A stretch of DNA of 16,735 bases from an uncultured Eggerthella sp. Its GTDB lineage: Bacteria > Actinomycetota > Coriobacteriia > Coriobacteriales > Eggerthellaceae. The translations under genes and the position numbers were made by a program. Under the pieces are notes generated by a model. The model saw only the letters and a list, made by a program, of their open reading frames with translations. It was not told the DNA's origin and did no database searches. The stretch covers positions 1-16,735 of the forward strand of contig UQVJ01000031.1 of assembly GCA_900544455.1 (NCBI GenBank). Direction: 5' to 3'. Positions 1-7,307 of this stretch are shown piece after piece (the stretch's first letter is position 1; each line of letters opens with the position of its first letter).

Positions 1-840
1 ATGAACTCATTGCAAGAGAAGATAGCCTTGAACAATCGGACAAATGATTATTTAGCCGAGACGGTAATGTCGACTTCGAGGGACATGTATTGGGAGTACG
101 AAGCAGGCAACGCAAACCTCCCGGCCGGCTGGCGATGGGTTCGTCTCGATGACGTTACTACGCTCATCTCTCGAGGAATTACCCCTAAATACGACGAAAA
201 CAGCGACGAAACGGTTCTTGGCCAAACCTGCATACGCGGCAATCTCATTCTTGCGGAGAACGGAAGGCGTCATCGACCGAAAAGGATTAACGAGAAATGG
301 CTTCAGAGGGGCGATCTTCTAATTAACTCTACAGGAGTCGGGTCGCTTGGACGCACCGCCCAGGTTTGGTTCGATCCGGAGAAGCTCACTGTGGATTCGC
401 ATATCACGATAGTTAGGGCCTCAGACCCAGAACATGCTCTTTATCTCGGCTTCTGGGCTTTTGCTCATGAGCGTTACATAGAATCGCTTCACACAGGAAG
501 CACGGGCCAAACTGAACTTCCACGCGACCACGTGAGATCGATAAGTCTGGTGTTGCCCGACGCCGAAACACTGGATAGATTCAACACGGTTGCAGGGCCA
601 GCGGTGGAGACTATTGTCGCTAATCAAGCTGAGAACAAACAGCTTTCTGTTCTTCGCGATGCTCTTCTTCCTAAGCTAATGTCCGGCGAGATTGACGTAT
701 CGAAGGTTGAGATTCCTACGTTGCTAAATAATCATTTAGCAACGTACTGGGCCATTGGGGTAGACACCGCAGCTGTTTTCATCGGATGTGGGATAATACG
801 AGCTATTGCTAACTCTGCCAATCAATTAGGGCTCTTATGA
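1..840 (+). CDS. hsdS: Type I restriction specificity subunit (HsdS), C-terminal single-TRD part
   Basis: HsdS sets the DNA target of a type I restriction-modification complex (HsdR2M2S). The first residues (LQEKIALNNRTNDYL, about 4-18) match the helical conserved repeat that normally lies in the middle of HsdS. A target-recognition domain follows, starting NLPAGWRWVRLDDV (about 39-52), and then the distal conserved repeat LRDALLPKLMSGEIDVSKVE (about 218-237). A full HsdS has two TRDs and about 400 residues, so this 279-residue frame is one half. Either the first half lies before the window edge, which coincides with an ATG, or this is a half-gene of a variable locus. About 35 residues after LLNNHL have no family look and may be read-through past the usual end. 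The last codons overlap the next gene by ATGA. Function is confident; the true start is not. Confidence 0.85.
   Translation: MNSLQEKIALNNRTNDYLAETVMSTSRDMYWEYEAGNANLPAGWRWVRLDDVTTLISRGITPKYDENSDETVLGQTCIRGNLILAENGRRHRPKRINEKWLQRGDLLINSTGVGSLGRTAQVWFDPEKLTVDSHITIVRASDPEHALYLGFWAFAHERYIESLHTGSTGQTELPRDHVRSISLVLPDAETLDRFNTVAGPAVETIVANQAENKQLSVLRDALLPKLMSGEIDVSKVEIPTLLNNHLATYWAIGVDTAAVFIGCGIIRAIANSANQLGLL
42..56. repeat. Inverted 15-bp site, copy 1, inside the hsdS conserved repeat
   Basis: AAATGATTATTTAGC lies in codons for NDYLA of the conserved helical repeat. Its exact reverse complement occurs at 723-737 near the end of the same gene. A 15-bp exact inverted match within 840 bp is unlikely by chance. 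In other bacteria, site-specific inversion of hsdS uses short inverted repeats in this same conserved part of the gene. That it is a recombination site here is inference. Confidence 0.55.
717..746. repeat. Perfect 13-bp-arm palindrome in the 3' end of hsdS, containing inverted site copy 2
   Basis: TACGTTGCTAAAT (717-729) and ATTTAGCAACGTA (734-746) are perfect reverse complements around the 4-nt spacer AATC. The stretch 723-737 is also the exact inverse of 42-56. The palindrome falls where the protein leaves the family consensus (LLNNHLATY). No T-run follows, so it does not look like a terminator. The form, two arms and a short central spacer, resembles a tyrosine-recombinase crossover site; that reading is inference. 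Confidence 0.6.
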
Positions 841-2648
841 AAGATTGCTACAGTGTAACCACATACTCCGTCCAAGCCATTCTCGGGCTTATCGACTCCG
901 GAGACATTGCCATTCCCGAAATCCAAAGGCCCTTCGTCTGGGACAGCACTAAGGTTCGCGATCTTGTGGACTCGCTCTACAACGGTTATCCGACGGGCTA
1001 TCTCATCACTTGGAAGAACCCCGACGTGAAGATCAAGGGCGGCGGTACCGCCGAGGGCAAGACGGTCCTCATTGACGGCCAGCAGCGCGTCACTGCGCTC
1101 ATGGCGGCATTAGCGGGCAAGCGGGTGCTCAACGAGGACTACGAGACCAAACGCATCAAGATTGCTTTTGATCCGCTCTACTCGGGCGAGGACACGCCCT
1201 TCGCTGTGCTTACTCCCGTCATCGAGAAGGACTCGAAGTGGATATCCGATATCGCTGAGTTCTTTGCGCCAGACTTCGACTCGTGGTCGTTCGTAAACGC
1301 CTACATCGAGGCGAACCCGGGCTGCGACCCCAAGGTAGTCAACGCGCGTATCACCGACCTCAAGGCAATAGCGACGCGCCAGCTGGGCTGCATTGTGGTG
1401 AATGCGGACTGCTCCATCGATGAGGTGACGGACATCTTCATCCGTATCAACTCGAAGGGCGCCGTGCTTTCGCAGGCTGACTTTGCCATGTCGAAAATCG
1501 CAGCCGACGAAGCCCATGGCGGCAATATGCTGCGCAAGGCTATCGACTACTACTGTCACCTGGCAGTAAAGCCGGAATTTTGGTCGGTCGTGAACGCGCA
1601 GGACCCTGTGTATATGGCTAGCGAGTACTCGCCGAAGGCCGAGTGGCTCAAGGACGATCACGATGACATCTATGACCCCAACTACAGCGATGTGCTGCGC
1701 GTTGCCTTCATGACGGAGTTCGGCCGCGGCAAGCTTGCCGACTTGGTGGCGCTGCTCTCCGGCCGCGATTTCGAGGCGCGCGACTACAAGGCCGAGATCG
1801 CTGACGAGTCGTTCGCAAAGCTCCATGATGGCGTTATCCGCTTCATGAAGAAGGAGAACTTTCAGGACTTTGTCGTGACGCTGCGTTCGGCAGGTTTCAT
1901 ATCGGCGTCGCTTATCGCATCTCAGAATGCCGTGAATTTCGCCTACAACCTCTACCTCACGCTGCAGCGTGATTCTTCGATCCCGTCGGTGGATGTGAAG
2001 GGCTGGGTGCAGCGATGGTTTGTTATGTCGGTGCTCACTGGTCGTTACTCGGCTTCGCCCGAGAGCCGCATGGACCGCGATATCCGAGATATCCGCAACC
2101 GCGGGTTCATGGCCGTCTACGATGATGTTGTTGCGGCTCAGCTTTCCGATAACTACTGGTCGGTCAACCTGCCGCAGTCGCTCAACACCACATCGACTCG
2201 GACCGGTGCCTGGTTGGTCTACCTCGCCGCGCAAGTGAAGACTGCCGACAACACGCTTTTCACCAACGGGGTGAAGGTGTCCGACGTTATTGCCGTTATG
2301 GGCGACATCCACCACATCTTCCCGAAGAGCTATCTGGTGAAGGAGCTGGGCGCCACAAGAGGCGTTTACAACCAGGTGGCAAACTATACCTTCCTTGAGA
2401 AAGAGATAAATATCGCCATTAAGGACTACGCCCCCTGCGAGTACTTCGCCAAGGAGCGCGACGCCTGCCGCAGCGGCTGCGGCCACTACGGCAGCATCCA
2501 AAGCGAAGAGGGCCTTATGGCCAACCTCGCCGCAAACTGCATTCCCAGTGGTGTGTTCGACATGGATTCGAGCGACTACGAGGACTTCCTCGCGCAGCGC
2601 CGGGCGCTCATGGCGAAGAAGATTGAGGCTTACTTCAAGAGCTTGTAG
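837..2648 (+). CDS. DUF262 domain protein with C-terminal HNH-like nuclease motif
   Basis: The 603-residue protein has the DUF262 signature IPEIQRPFVW (26-35) and the DGQQR motif (80-84), typical of the ParB-like nucleotide-binding fold found in GmrS and related restriction or anti-phage proteins. Near the C-terminus, HHIFPKSYL begins at about residue 492; this is the HNH-like (DUF1524/GmrD-type) nuclease motif, followed by the NQVANYTFL segment often seen in this family. The expected activity is nucleotide-dependent DNA cleavage in the cytoplasm as part of phage defence. The start codon overlaps the hsdS stop (ATGA at 837-840), so the two genes are translationally coupled and this nuclease probably works with, or as an accessory to, the type I system. 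A long open frame antisense to it is a composition shadow. Family assignment is secure; the partner and target are inferred. Confidence 0.88.
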   Translation: MKDCYSVTTYSVQAILGLIDSGDIAIPEIQRPFVWDSTKVRDLVDSLYNGYPTGYLITWKNPDVKIKGGGTAEGKTVLIDGQQRVTALMAALAGKRVLNEDYETKRIKIAFDPLYSGEDTPFAVLTPVIEKDSKWISDIAEFFAPDFDSWSFVNAYIEANPGCDPKVVNARITDLKAIATRQLGCIVVNADCSIDEVTDIFIRINSKGAVLSQADFAMSKIAADEAHGGNMLRKAIDYYCHLAVKPEFWSVVNAQDPVYMASEYSPKAEWLKDDHDDIYDPNYSDVLRVAFMTEFGRGKLADLVALLSGRDFEARDYKAEIADESFAKLHDGVIRFMKKENFQDFVVTLRSAGFISASLIASQNAVNFAYNLYLTLQRDSSIPSVDVKGWVQRWFVMSVLTGRYSASPESRMDRDIRDIRNRGFMAVYDDVVAAQLSDNYWSVNLPQSLNTTSTRTGAWLVYLAAQVKTADNTLFTNGVKVSDVIAVMGDIHHIFPKSYLVKELGATRGVYNQVANYTFLEKEINIAIKDYAPCEYFAKERDACRSGCGHYGSIQSEEGLMANLAANCIPSGVFDMDSSDYEDFLAQRRALMAKKIEAYFKSL

Positions 2649-2665
2649 TTCCTGGCTCGCTTAAA

Positions 2666-2691
2666 CATCCTCTGGGTTACTAACCCGGATG
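2666..2691 (+). terminator. Hairpin after the DUF262 gene, weak terminator candidate
   Basis: CATCC and GGGTT pair with AACCC and GGATG around an ACT loop, with a 3-nt bulge on the left arm. It starts about 18 nt after the stop codon. The tail is only GATGTTGGTTT, so termination is uncertain; it could instead protect the 3' end. Confidence 0.35.
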
Positions 2692-2945
2692 ATGTTGGTT
2701 TGTGGGCGCAAGCTAAAACATCTGCATTGCTTTCACTGGGTTATGGATGTCAGAAGGGGATCTGACGCTTACCGGTGTGCCAGCGCGTGGTGTTGGGCGA
2801 TTGCTTCGACTGCGTGGGGATGAATGGCTCTACGGATGAAAGGCGATTAGGTATCGCAATAGATTCCGCTAAAATTAATAATCTGTCCGAATATTAGCGC
2901 TCTTATGCTTGTTAATTTGAGAAAACTCAACTTGGGGTTAGAGCT

Positions 2946-2970
2946 ACAAAAAGCATCGCTTTTGTTTTTT
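2946..2970. terminator. Terminator-like hairpin between convergent ends, probably bidirectional
   Basis: ACAAAAAGC and GCTTTTGT pair around ATC with one bulged A, followed by TTTTTT on the plus strand. On the minus strand it lies about 20 nt after the LysR stop, and its 3' arm is itself U-rich. The stem is AT-rich, so it is weaker than the other terminators in the window. Confidence 0.5.
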
Positions 2971-2988
2971 AATAACACGTTCTAAAAA

Positions 2989-3960
2989 TTAGCTATGCAC
3001 TTCATAGAGAACCGAAGCGCATAGCACATTGAGATCTCCATACCGAATGATGCGCAAGTCAGGATTACGGCAAACTCGAGCAATACTCCAATGCGGTGTC
3101 AATGAATGTCTTGACCGTTTTGGACTGCTCGATTCTGGCGTTCGAACAAAGATACATCTGATGAAAGTTTCGGGGGGGGCTTCTGAGATTTTAATCAGTG
3201 TGAGATCTTGATCGTACGAGTCCAAGACCCAAGAGTGGCAGGCAATCGCCATGATGTCGGGGTTGCCAACAACCATAGATGCCAAAGTGATTTCATCAGA
3301 ATAGAGGCAGTCTATTGTCAGGTCGTAAGATTTGATCAAGTTGGTTAGTTCGGCGCCGATCGGGCCCGTTAGGCTGTAGGAGATAAGGTAATGATCAGCT
3401 AGTTCTTCAAGCGATATTTCCTTGCGAGAAGCAAACGGATGCAAGCGGTTCACTACAAGAACGGCTTCTTGGGCCCAGCATGGATTAAACCTAACATCGG
3501 GATCATCACCCATGGTTCCGGCAAAGGCAACGTCTACCGTTCCTCGTTTTATCTTTTCGATGAGGGAAGGGGTTGTGGATTGATCCACCTTGACCAGAAC
3601 ATTGCCGTGGGTGCGGGTGCGAAATAAGTTGATAATGCGAGACCAATCTTTACTTTGCACCGAAAAGACGGTGCCTATAACTATCTCGCGTTGAGAACTA
3701 CCCTGCTTTTCGTGCAGCATCTTTAATCCGTTGTTCAGAAAACGAAGTGAAGTGTCCACGTATTCGTAGAACGATTCGCCCTCGCTAGTAAGCTCAACCT
3801 CACCTCTCTTTTTCTTAATCAGGGTAACGCCTACTTCTTGCTCGAGCTTTCCTAGCGCCAGAGACAGGGTCGAAGGAGTTATTGAGAGCTTCTCGGCGGT
3901 TGCGCTTCGGCTCCGAAGCTCAACAAGTGTTTTGAAGTAATTCAAATGATCAAGATTCAT
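2989..3960 (-). CDS. LysR-type transcriptional regulator, C-terminus frameshifted at a C8 tract
   Basis: The N-terminus carries the LysR winged-helix domain (MNLDHLNYFKTLVELRS, then TPSTLSLALGKLEQEVG), followed by a periplasmic-binding-like effector domain. An upstream in-frame start exists at 4002, but the ATG at 3958-3960 is preceded by GGGGGG and fits the family N-terminus, so it is preferred. As sequenced the protein is 323 residues with an atypical tail. At about residue 261 the gene runs through eight C (plus-strand G at 3172-3179). Adding one C restores a normal LysR ending (about RIEQSKTVKTFIDTALEY) and a stop at 3065-3067, giving about 298 residues, the family norm. It is divergent from the CoA-transferase operon and is its likely regulator. 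The defect could be phase variation, a recent mutation or a sequencing error. Confidence 0.85.
   Translation of the reverse strand: MNLDHLNYFKTLVELRSRSATAEKLSITPSTLSLALGKLEQEVGVTLIKKKRGEVELTSEGESFYEYVDTSLRFLNNGLKMLHEKQGSSQREIVIGTVFSVQSKDWSRIINLFRTRTHGNVLVKVDQSTTPSLIEKIKRGTVDVAFAGTMGDDPDVRFNPCWAQEAVLVVNRLHPFASRKEISLEELADHYLISYSLTGPIGAELTNLIKSYDLTIDCLYSDEITLASMVVGNPDIMAIACHSWVLDSYDQDLTLIKISEAPPETFIRCIFVRTPESSSPKRSRHSLTPHWSIARVCRNPDLRIIRYGDLNVLCASVLYEVHS
3172..3179. repeat. G8 homopolymer (C8 in the LysR coding strand)
   Basis: Eight consecutive G on the plus strand lie inside the LysR gene at the exact point where its reading frame departs from the family ending. Homopolymers of this length are prone to slipped-strand length change and also to sequencing error. 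Confidence 0.85.
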
Positions 3961-4040
3961 GATCCCCCCGATCGTGTGGCACAGAAACTGAACCAAAGCC
4001 ACCCCTAGAAGGATAGCGCTTCAAGGAAACAATTCGTGCG

Positions 4041-4055
4041 CTCATTCGGTATGAG
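4041..4055. promoter_or_regulatory. Candidate LysR operator (T-N11-A dyad)
   Basis: CTCAT and ATGAG form a perfect dyad around TCGGT in the space between the divergent LysR and CoA-transferase genes. T4042 and A4054 are 11 nt apart, the T-N11-A form typical of LysR boxes. A second perfect palindrome, TTCGGCCGAA (4093-4102), lies nearer the CoA-transferase start. Position and form support an operator; binding is inferred. Confidence 0.45.
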
Positions 4056-4128
4056 ATCGGTTTGCTTAACACGAGAACAGCGTCTGTTGATGTTCGGCCG
4101 AAATAGGCTCTGGGTTAAGGAGGAATCG

Positions 4129-5409
4129 ATGAGGGGACTAGAGGGAATAAAGGTTGTTGAACTTACTAGTTATGTTGCGGCACCGGCATGTCCGAGGATT
4201 CTTGGGGAAATGGGCGCAACTATCTACAAGATAGAGCCAGCTTCTGGGGACGAATATCGAACAAACGGACCAGGATTTGGCATGCGCAAAACAGACGTGG
4301 ATGATCCCGCGTTCGATTACGCGTCAATGAACAAAACCTTTGTAAGCATCAATCTCAAAAGCGAAGAGGGCTCGAAGCTCATACATAAAATGCTCGATGA
4401 TGCCGACATTATGGTTACGAGCTTCAGAGATAAGGCCCTCTCAAAGTTGGGCCTGGATTGGGAGAGCATCCACAGAGATCATCCGCATTTGGTTTGGGGT
4501 CAAATGCGTGGCTATGGCGAATATGGACCCGATAAGAACACGAAGGGCTTCGATGCAACGGCCTATGCTGCTCGCGGCGGCTGGTTCGCCTGTCTTCCTC
4601 AGGCGGGGGAGGGGTATCAGCCTATCAACTGGCCGGCGGCAATGGGGGATTGGAATGCTTCCCTTGCCCTAACCGCTGGGCTGCTTGCTGCGTTAGCGCG
4701 CAAGGACCGAACGGGAGAAGGGGACAAGGTTACGGTAACCCTGCACCACTGCGCCCTTTGGCCTATGCAGATGATGCTGGGCTCCACCCAATTTGGTGAT
4801 AAGTGGCCCAAGTCGCGCTACAACGTTACCTGTCCTACCAACAACACCTATCAAAGCAAAGATGGGGTTTGGTTCATTATCTGCTATGGCAGCTACGACA
4901 TCTTCTACGACCACACCATGAGAACCATTGGCCTCGACGACCTTGTTGGCGACGAACGATACAACAAGGCAGCTGAGATCAATAACGGATCGGGCAAGAA
5001 CTCGGAAGTGGTTCGCATCCTTGAGAATCAATTCCTCACCAAGACATGGGCTGAGTGGGAAGAGATTTTCAAAGCGAATGAAATTCCCTACGAAAAGCTG
5101 TATTTGCCGCAGGACATTTTGAACGACGAGGAAGTATACGCAAGCGACATCTTGAGAAAAATCAACTATGACGCATTTGGGGAAAAGGTTATACCTACCT
5201 CGCCGATAAGGCTCGACAGCATGGGAGACCCGATTCTACGCAAAAGCAGGCCGGTCGGTTATGACACGGCTGCTGTGATGAGCGACTACGGTTACTCCGA
5301 AGAAGATATTCGAAAGCTCGATGGGGAAGCTGTCACTTGCTATCACGGTCCTGATCTGCCCGATTCGGTATTTGAGCCGAGCTTTGGTCCTAGATCGAAG
5401 AGGGTCTAA
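4129..5409 (+). CDS. Family III CoA-transferase (CaiB/BaiF superfamily, FldA/HadA-like)
   Basis: The ATG at 4129 is chosen because AAGGAGG lies at 4117-4123 and the family N-terminus LEGIKVVELTSYVAAPA follows at once; a longer frame from 4036 has no such support. The protein has 426 residues. The nucleotide-binding start (GIKVVEL), LGEMGATIYKIEP (25-37), GQMRGYGEYGP (124-134) and the CoA-side RTGEGDKVTV are all present. Asp174 in AMGDWNAS is the expected catalytic aspartate that forms the acyl anhydride and aspartyl-CoA intermediates. It should move CoA from an acyl-CoA donor to a free carboxylic acid. The FldA/HadA likeness suggests an aryl- or 2-hydroxy-acid, but the substrate cannot be read from sequence. 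It is the first gene of an operon with an MFS carrier and is a close relative of the gene at 12010-13350. Confidence 0.9.
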   Translation: MRGLEGIKVVELTSYVAAPACPRILGEMGATIYKIEPASGDEYRTNGPGFGMRKTDVDDPAFDYASMNKTFVSINLKSEEGSKLIHKMLDDADIMVTSFRDKALSKLGLDWESIHRDHPHLVWGQMRGYGEYGPDKNTKGFDATAYAARGGWFACLPQAGEGYQPINWPAAMGDWNASLALTAGLLAALARKDRTGEGDKVTVTLHHCALWPMQMMLGSTQFGDKWPKSRYNVTCPTNNTYQSKDGVWFIICYGSYDIFYDHTMRTIGLDDLVGDERYNKAAEINNGSGKNSEVVRILENQFLTKTWAEWEEIFKANEIPYEKLYLPQDILNDEEVYASDILRKINYDAFGEKVIPTSPIRLDSMGDPILRKSRPVGYDTAAVMSDYGYSEEDIRKLDGEAVTCYHGPDLPDSVFEPSFGPRSKRV

Positions 5410-5513
5410 TTCACTTGGTCTTAATGGCTGGGCGATTGCAATGGGGGATGAGTCGCAAGGCTTTTGCACTCGCTCGGTCATGGACATAACAACAACACAA
5501 GGAGGAGGAAGAA

Positions 5514-6902
5514 ATGGCAACCGAAAAAATTGCCCGACAGGGCCTTACGGTCCGCCACGTTGGCGTTGTGGTAACCATGGCGCTAACATTGCTAACCGCT
5601 GTTGGCATTGTGTTTACGGCAGCAGGCCTATGTTACAGGCCAGTATCGCAACACTTCGGCGTTCAGACATCACAAGTCTCGCTATACATCACGTTCGTTT
5701 ATTTGGGCCAGTGCATCGGCGCTGCCCCAATGGCAAAACTGTTCGACAAGTTCAACGCTAAAACAGTATGCGTTGTAGCAGCCCTGATGGTAGTTATCCC
5801 CTACATGGGATTCTGTGTATACCCTGCAATTTGGTGCTACTGGGTAGCGGGCTTCATTATCGGACTTGGCCTTGTATGCGTTGAATTCACGATGACTGCA
5901 GGCATCTTAAGCCGCTGGTTCCACACTAACTACGGCACCGTAACCGGCATTGTATTTGCAATGACCGGCGTTGGCGGAGTCGTCTGGAACATCATTGGAC
6001 AATTCGTACTTGGTCCCGACCTTCAAGGCTGGAGAACCCTGTACATGGTATTCGGCATCGCAATCGCCATTGGCACGATTCCCTTTATCGCAATCTTTGT
6101 TAAGCGCACCCCTCAGGAGTGCGGAACCCTTCCCTATGGTATGCCACTCGATGCCGCAGCAATGGAAGCTGAACTGGCAGAAGAAGCAGACAAAAAAGCA
6201 ATCCAAGAACCCGGATTTGCGGCTAAAGACGTGTTGAAGATGCCGTTCTTCTGGACCCTTGTTCTAGGCGCCGGCCTGCTGAACACAATCACAACGATGT
6301 CTCAGCTCTTTGCGACTTACGTTCAGTTCCTTGGCCACGAAGGCTGGGAAGGCCAAGCCCTGGTCGCACTGCTGCTTCTTTCGGGCACTCTTGAAGCGTT
6401 CGCAAGCGCAGGCCAGGGAGGCGGAAAGGTCCTGATTGGCTTTATCGAATCTCGATCGGTATTGATTGCGCAAATCATTGGCTACGCTGGCGGCGTAATT
6501 GGTCTATGCATGATGTGGTGGCTCCCCAAGCTGTTTGGCGAAGCAGGCATCTGGCCCATGTTCTGCGGTGGCCTCTTCTATGGACTTGCCTACGCATGTT
6601 CCACGGCAATGCTTCCGTTCATCGTTCGCGAAGTATTTGGTGGTCGAGATTTCGACAAGATCTACTCTTGGATGATCATGATCTTCAATGGCATTGGCGC
6701 ACTCGGGGCAACTGGCTGGGCGCTCGTATCTGAAACCTTCGGCTGGGACGGCTTCTTCATCGGCGGCATTATCGTCCTGACCATCACTTTCGGATTGCTT
6801 GGCTACACATGGATAGCCGGTGACAAGGCACGACGCAAGACCTGGTTCAAGAGCGACGCTGAACTTACCGCCGAAGCGCATAAGGAAGGAATTACTGCAT
6901 AG
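5514..6902 (+). CDS. MFS transporter, OxlT-like (oxalate:formate antiporter family)
   Basis: The 462-residue protein has about 12 hydrophobic segments with a charged central loop (about 205-240, rich in AEELAEEADKK) that splits two six-helix halves. MFS features include the loop FDKFNAKT after helix 2 and the helix-4/5 stretch RWFHTNYGTVTGIVFAMTG, typical of the OxlT/monocarboxylate-like branch. It sits in the cytoplasmic membrane. The start is set by GGAGGAGG at 5501-5508. It lies 104 nt after the CoA-transferase and before a racemase-like enzyme, so a carboxylic-acid substrate or substrate/product exchange is the best guess. Exact substrate and whether it is an antiporter are unknown. Confidence 0.9.
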   Translation: MATEKIARQGLTVRHVGVVVTMALTLLTAVGIVFTAAGLCYRPVSQHFGVQTSQVSLYITFVYLGQCIGAAPMAKLFDKFNAKTVCVVAALMVVIPYMGFCVYPAIWCYWVAGFIIGLGLVCVEFTMTAGILSRWFHTNYGTVTGIVFAMTGVGGVVWNIIGQFVLGPDLQGWRTLYMVFGIAIAIGTIPFIAIFVKRTPQECGTLPYGMPLDAAAMEAELAEEADKKAIQEPGFAAKDVLKMPFFWTLVLGAGLLNTITTMSQLFATYVQFLGHEGWEGQALVALLLLSGTLEAFASAGQGGGKVLIGFIESRSVLIAQIIGYAGGVIGLCMMWWLPKLFGEAGIWPMFCGGLFYGLAYACSTAMLPFIVREVFGGRDFDKIYSWMIMIFNGIGALGATGWALVSETFGWDGFFIGGIIVLTITFGLLGYTWIAGDKARRKTWFKSDAELTAEAHKEGITA

Positions 6903-6962
6903 TAATTTAGCCCACCAGTTTTCTGGGAAGTAATCCCCCGTCATATCCATATCGTACGAAAA

Positions 6963-7002
6963 GATCCGCTGTGCCTCGTTGGGTGAAGGGGCGCAGCGGA
7001 TC
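6963..7002 (+). other. Strong intercistronic hairpin before the small membrane protein
   Basis: Bases 6963-6977 pair with 6988-7002 as a 15-bp stem (nine perfect outer pairs GATCCGCTG/CAGCGGATC, then six more with two G-T wobbles) around a 10-nt loop. It ends 2 nt before the GGAAGG ribosome binding site of the next gene and has no T-run after it on the plus strand. On the minus strand TTTT follows, but no minus-strand gene is upstream. It may protect the MFS transcript end or restrict translation of the small gene. Confidence 0.6.
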
Positions 7003-7013
7003 CCGGAAGGGCA

Positions 7014-7193
7014 ATGAGCAAAATGATCGATTTCAATCTTCTGTGCAACATCCTCAGCCCCGGCATCTTCGTGATTCTTGCTGGAGGACTGATAACCGGA
7101 TACGACACTGCAACTCTCATCGTCATTGGCGTTATTGGCTATGCTCTCGTTTTCTTTATGCGACGTCTAGCTAAAAGGCAGCGAAAGCAGTAG
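7014..7193 (+). CDS. Small hydrophobic membrane protein (59 aa)
   Basis: This short frame starts at ATG 7014, with GGAAGG at 7005-7010 just before it (spacing is tight at 3 nt), and stops at TAG 7191-7193. The product starts MSKMIDFNLLCNILSPGIFV and has two hydrophobic stretches, about residues 9-29 and 34-50, then a basic end (RRLAKRQRKQ). This is the pattern of a two-helix hairpin membrane peptide with both ends inside. It lies between the MFS carrier and the racemase-like gene in the same direction. A role as an accessory subunit of the carrier is plausible, but the family is not recognised. Confidence rests on the ribosome binding site, the membrane pattern and the position. Confidence 0.65.
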   Translation: MSKMIDFNLLCNILSPGIFVILAGGLITGYDTATLIVIGVIGYALVFFMRRLAKRQRKQ

Positions 7194-7307
7194 CCGTAAG
7201 CCCGTAATTCATTGCCAATAAGCCCTGCTAGCCGGGGATGCCCAAAGCGCCAAAACAGGGGTGCTTAGTTTCTTATTGCCATATTCAGACATTTAAAGGA
7301 GATCCTT

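Larger units (their letters stand above)
2649..2988. other. Non-coding gap between the restriction unit and the LysR gene
   Basis: No credible gene was found in either strand over these 340 bases. The gap holds a hairpin just after the DUF262 gene (2666-2691), a small dyad GTCAGA/TCTGAC (2749-2766), an AT-rich stretch around 2865-2930 and a terminator-like hairpin (2946-2970). It marks the boundary between the defence unit and the metabolic cluster. Confidence 0.6.

Noticed and set aside
1110..2501. 463-codon open frame antisense to the DUF262 gene
   Set aside because: It is His/Val/Arg-rich with no family likeness, and the plus-strand frame has clear DUF262 and HNH motifs; it is a codon-bias shadow.
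2917..2930. TTGAG/CTCAA mini-hairpin
   Set aside because: Only 5-bp AT-rich arms; expected by chance in such sequence.
4036..4128. Upstream extension of the first CoA-transferase
   Set aside because: AAGGAGG lies directly before ATG 4129, where family likeness begins; the extension covers the likely operator.
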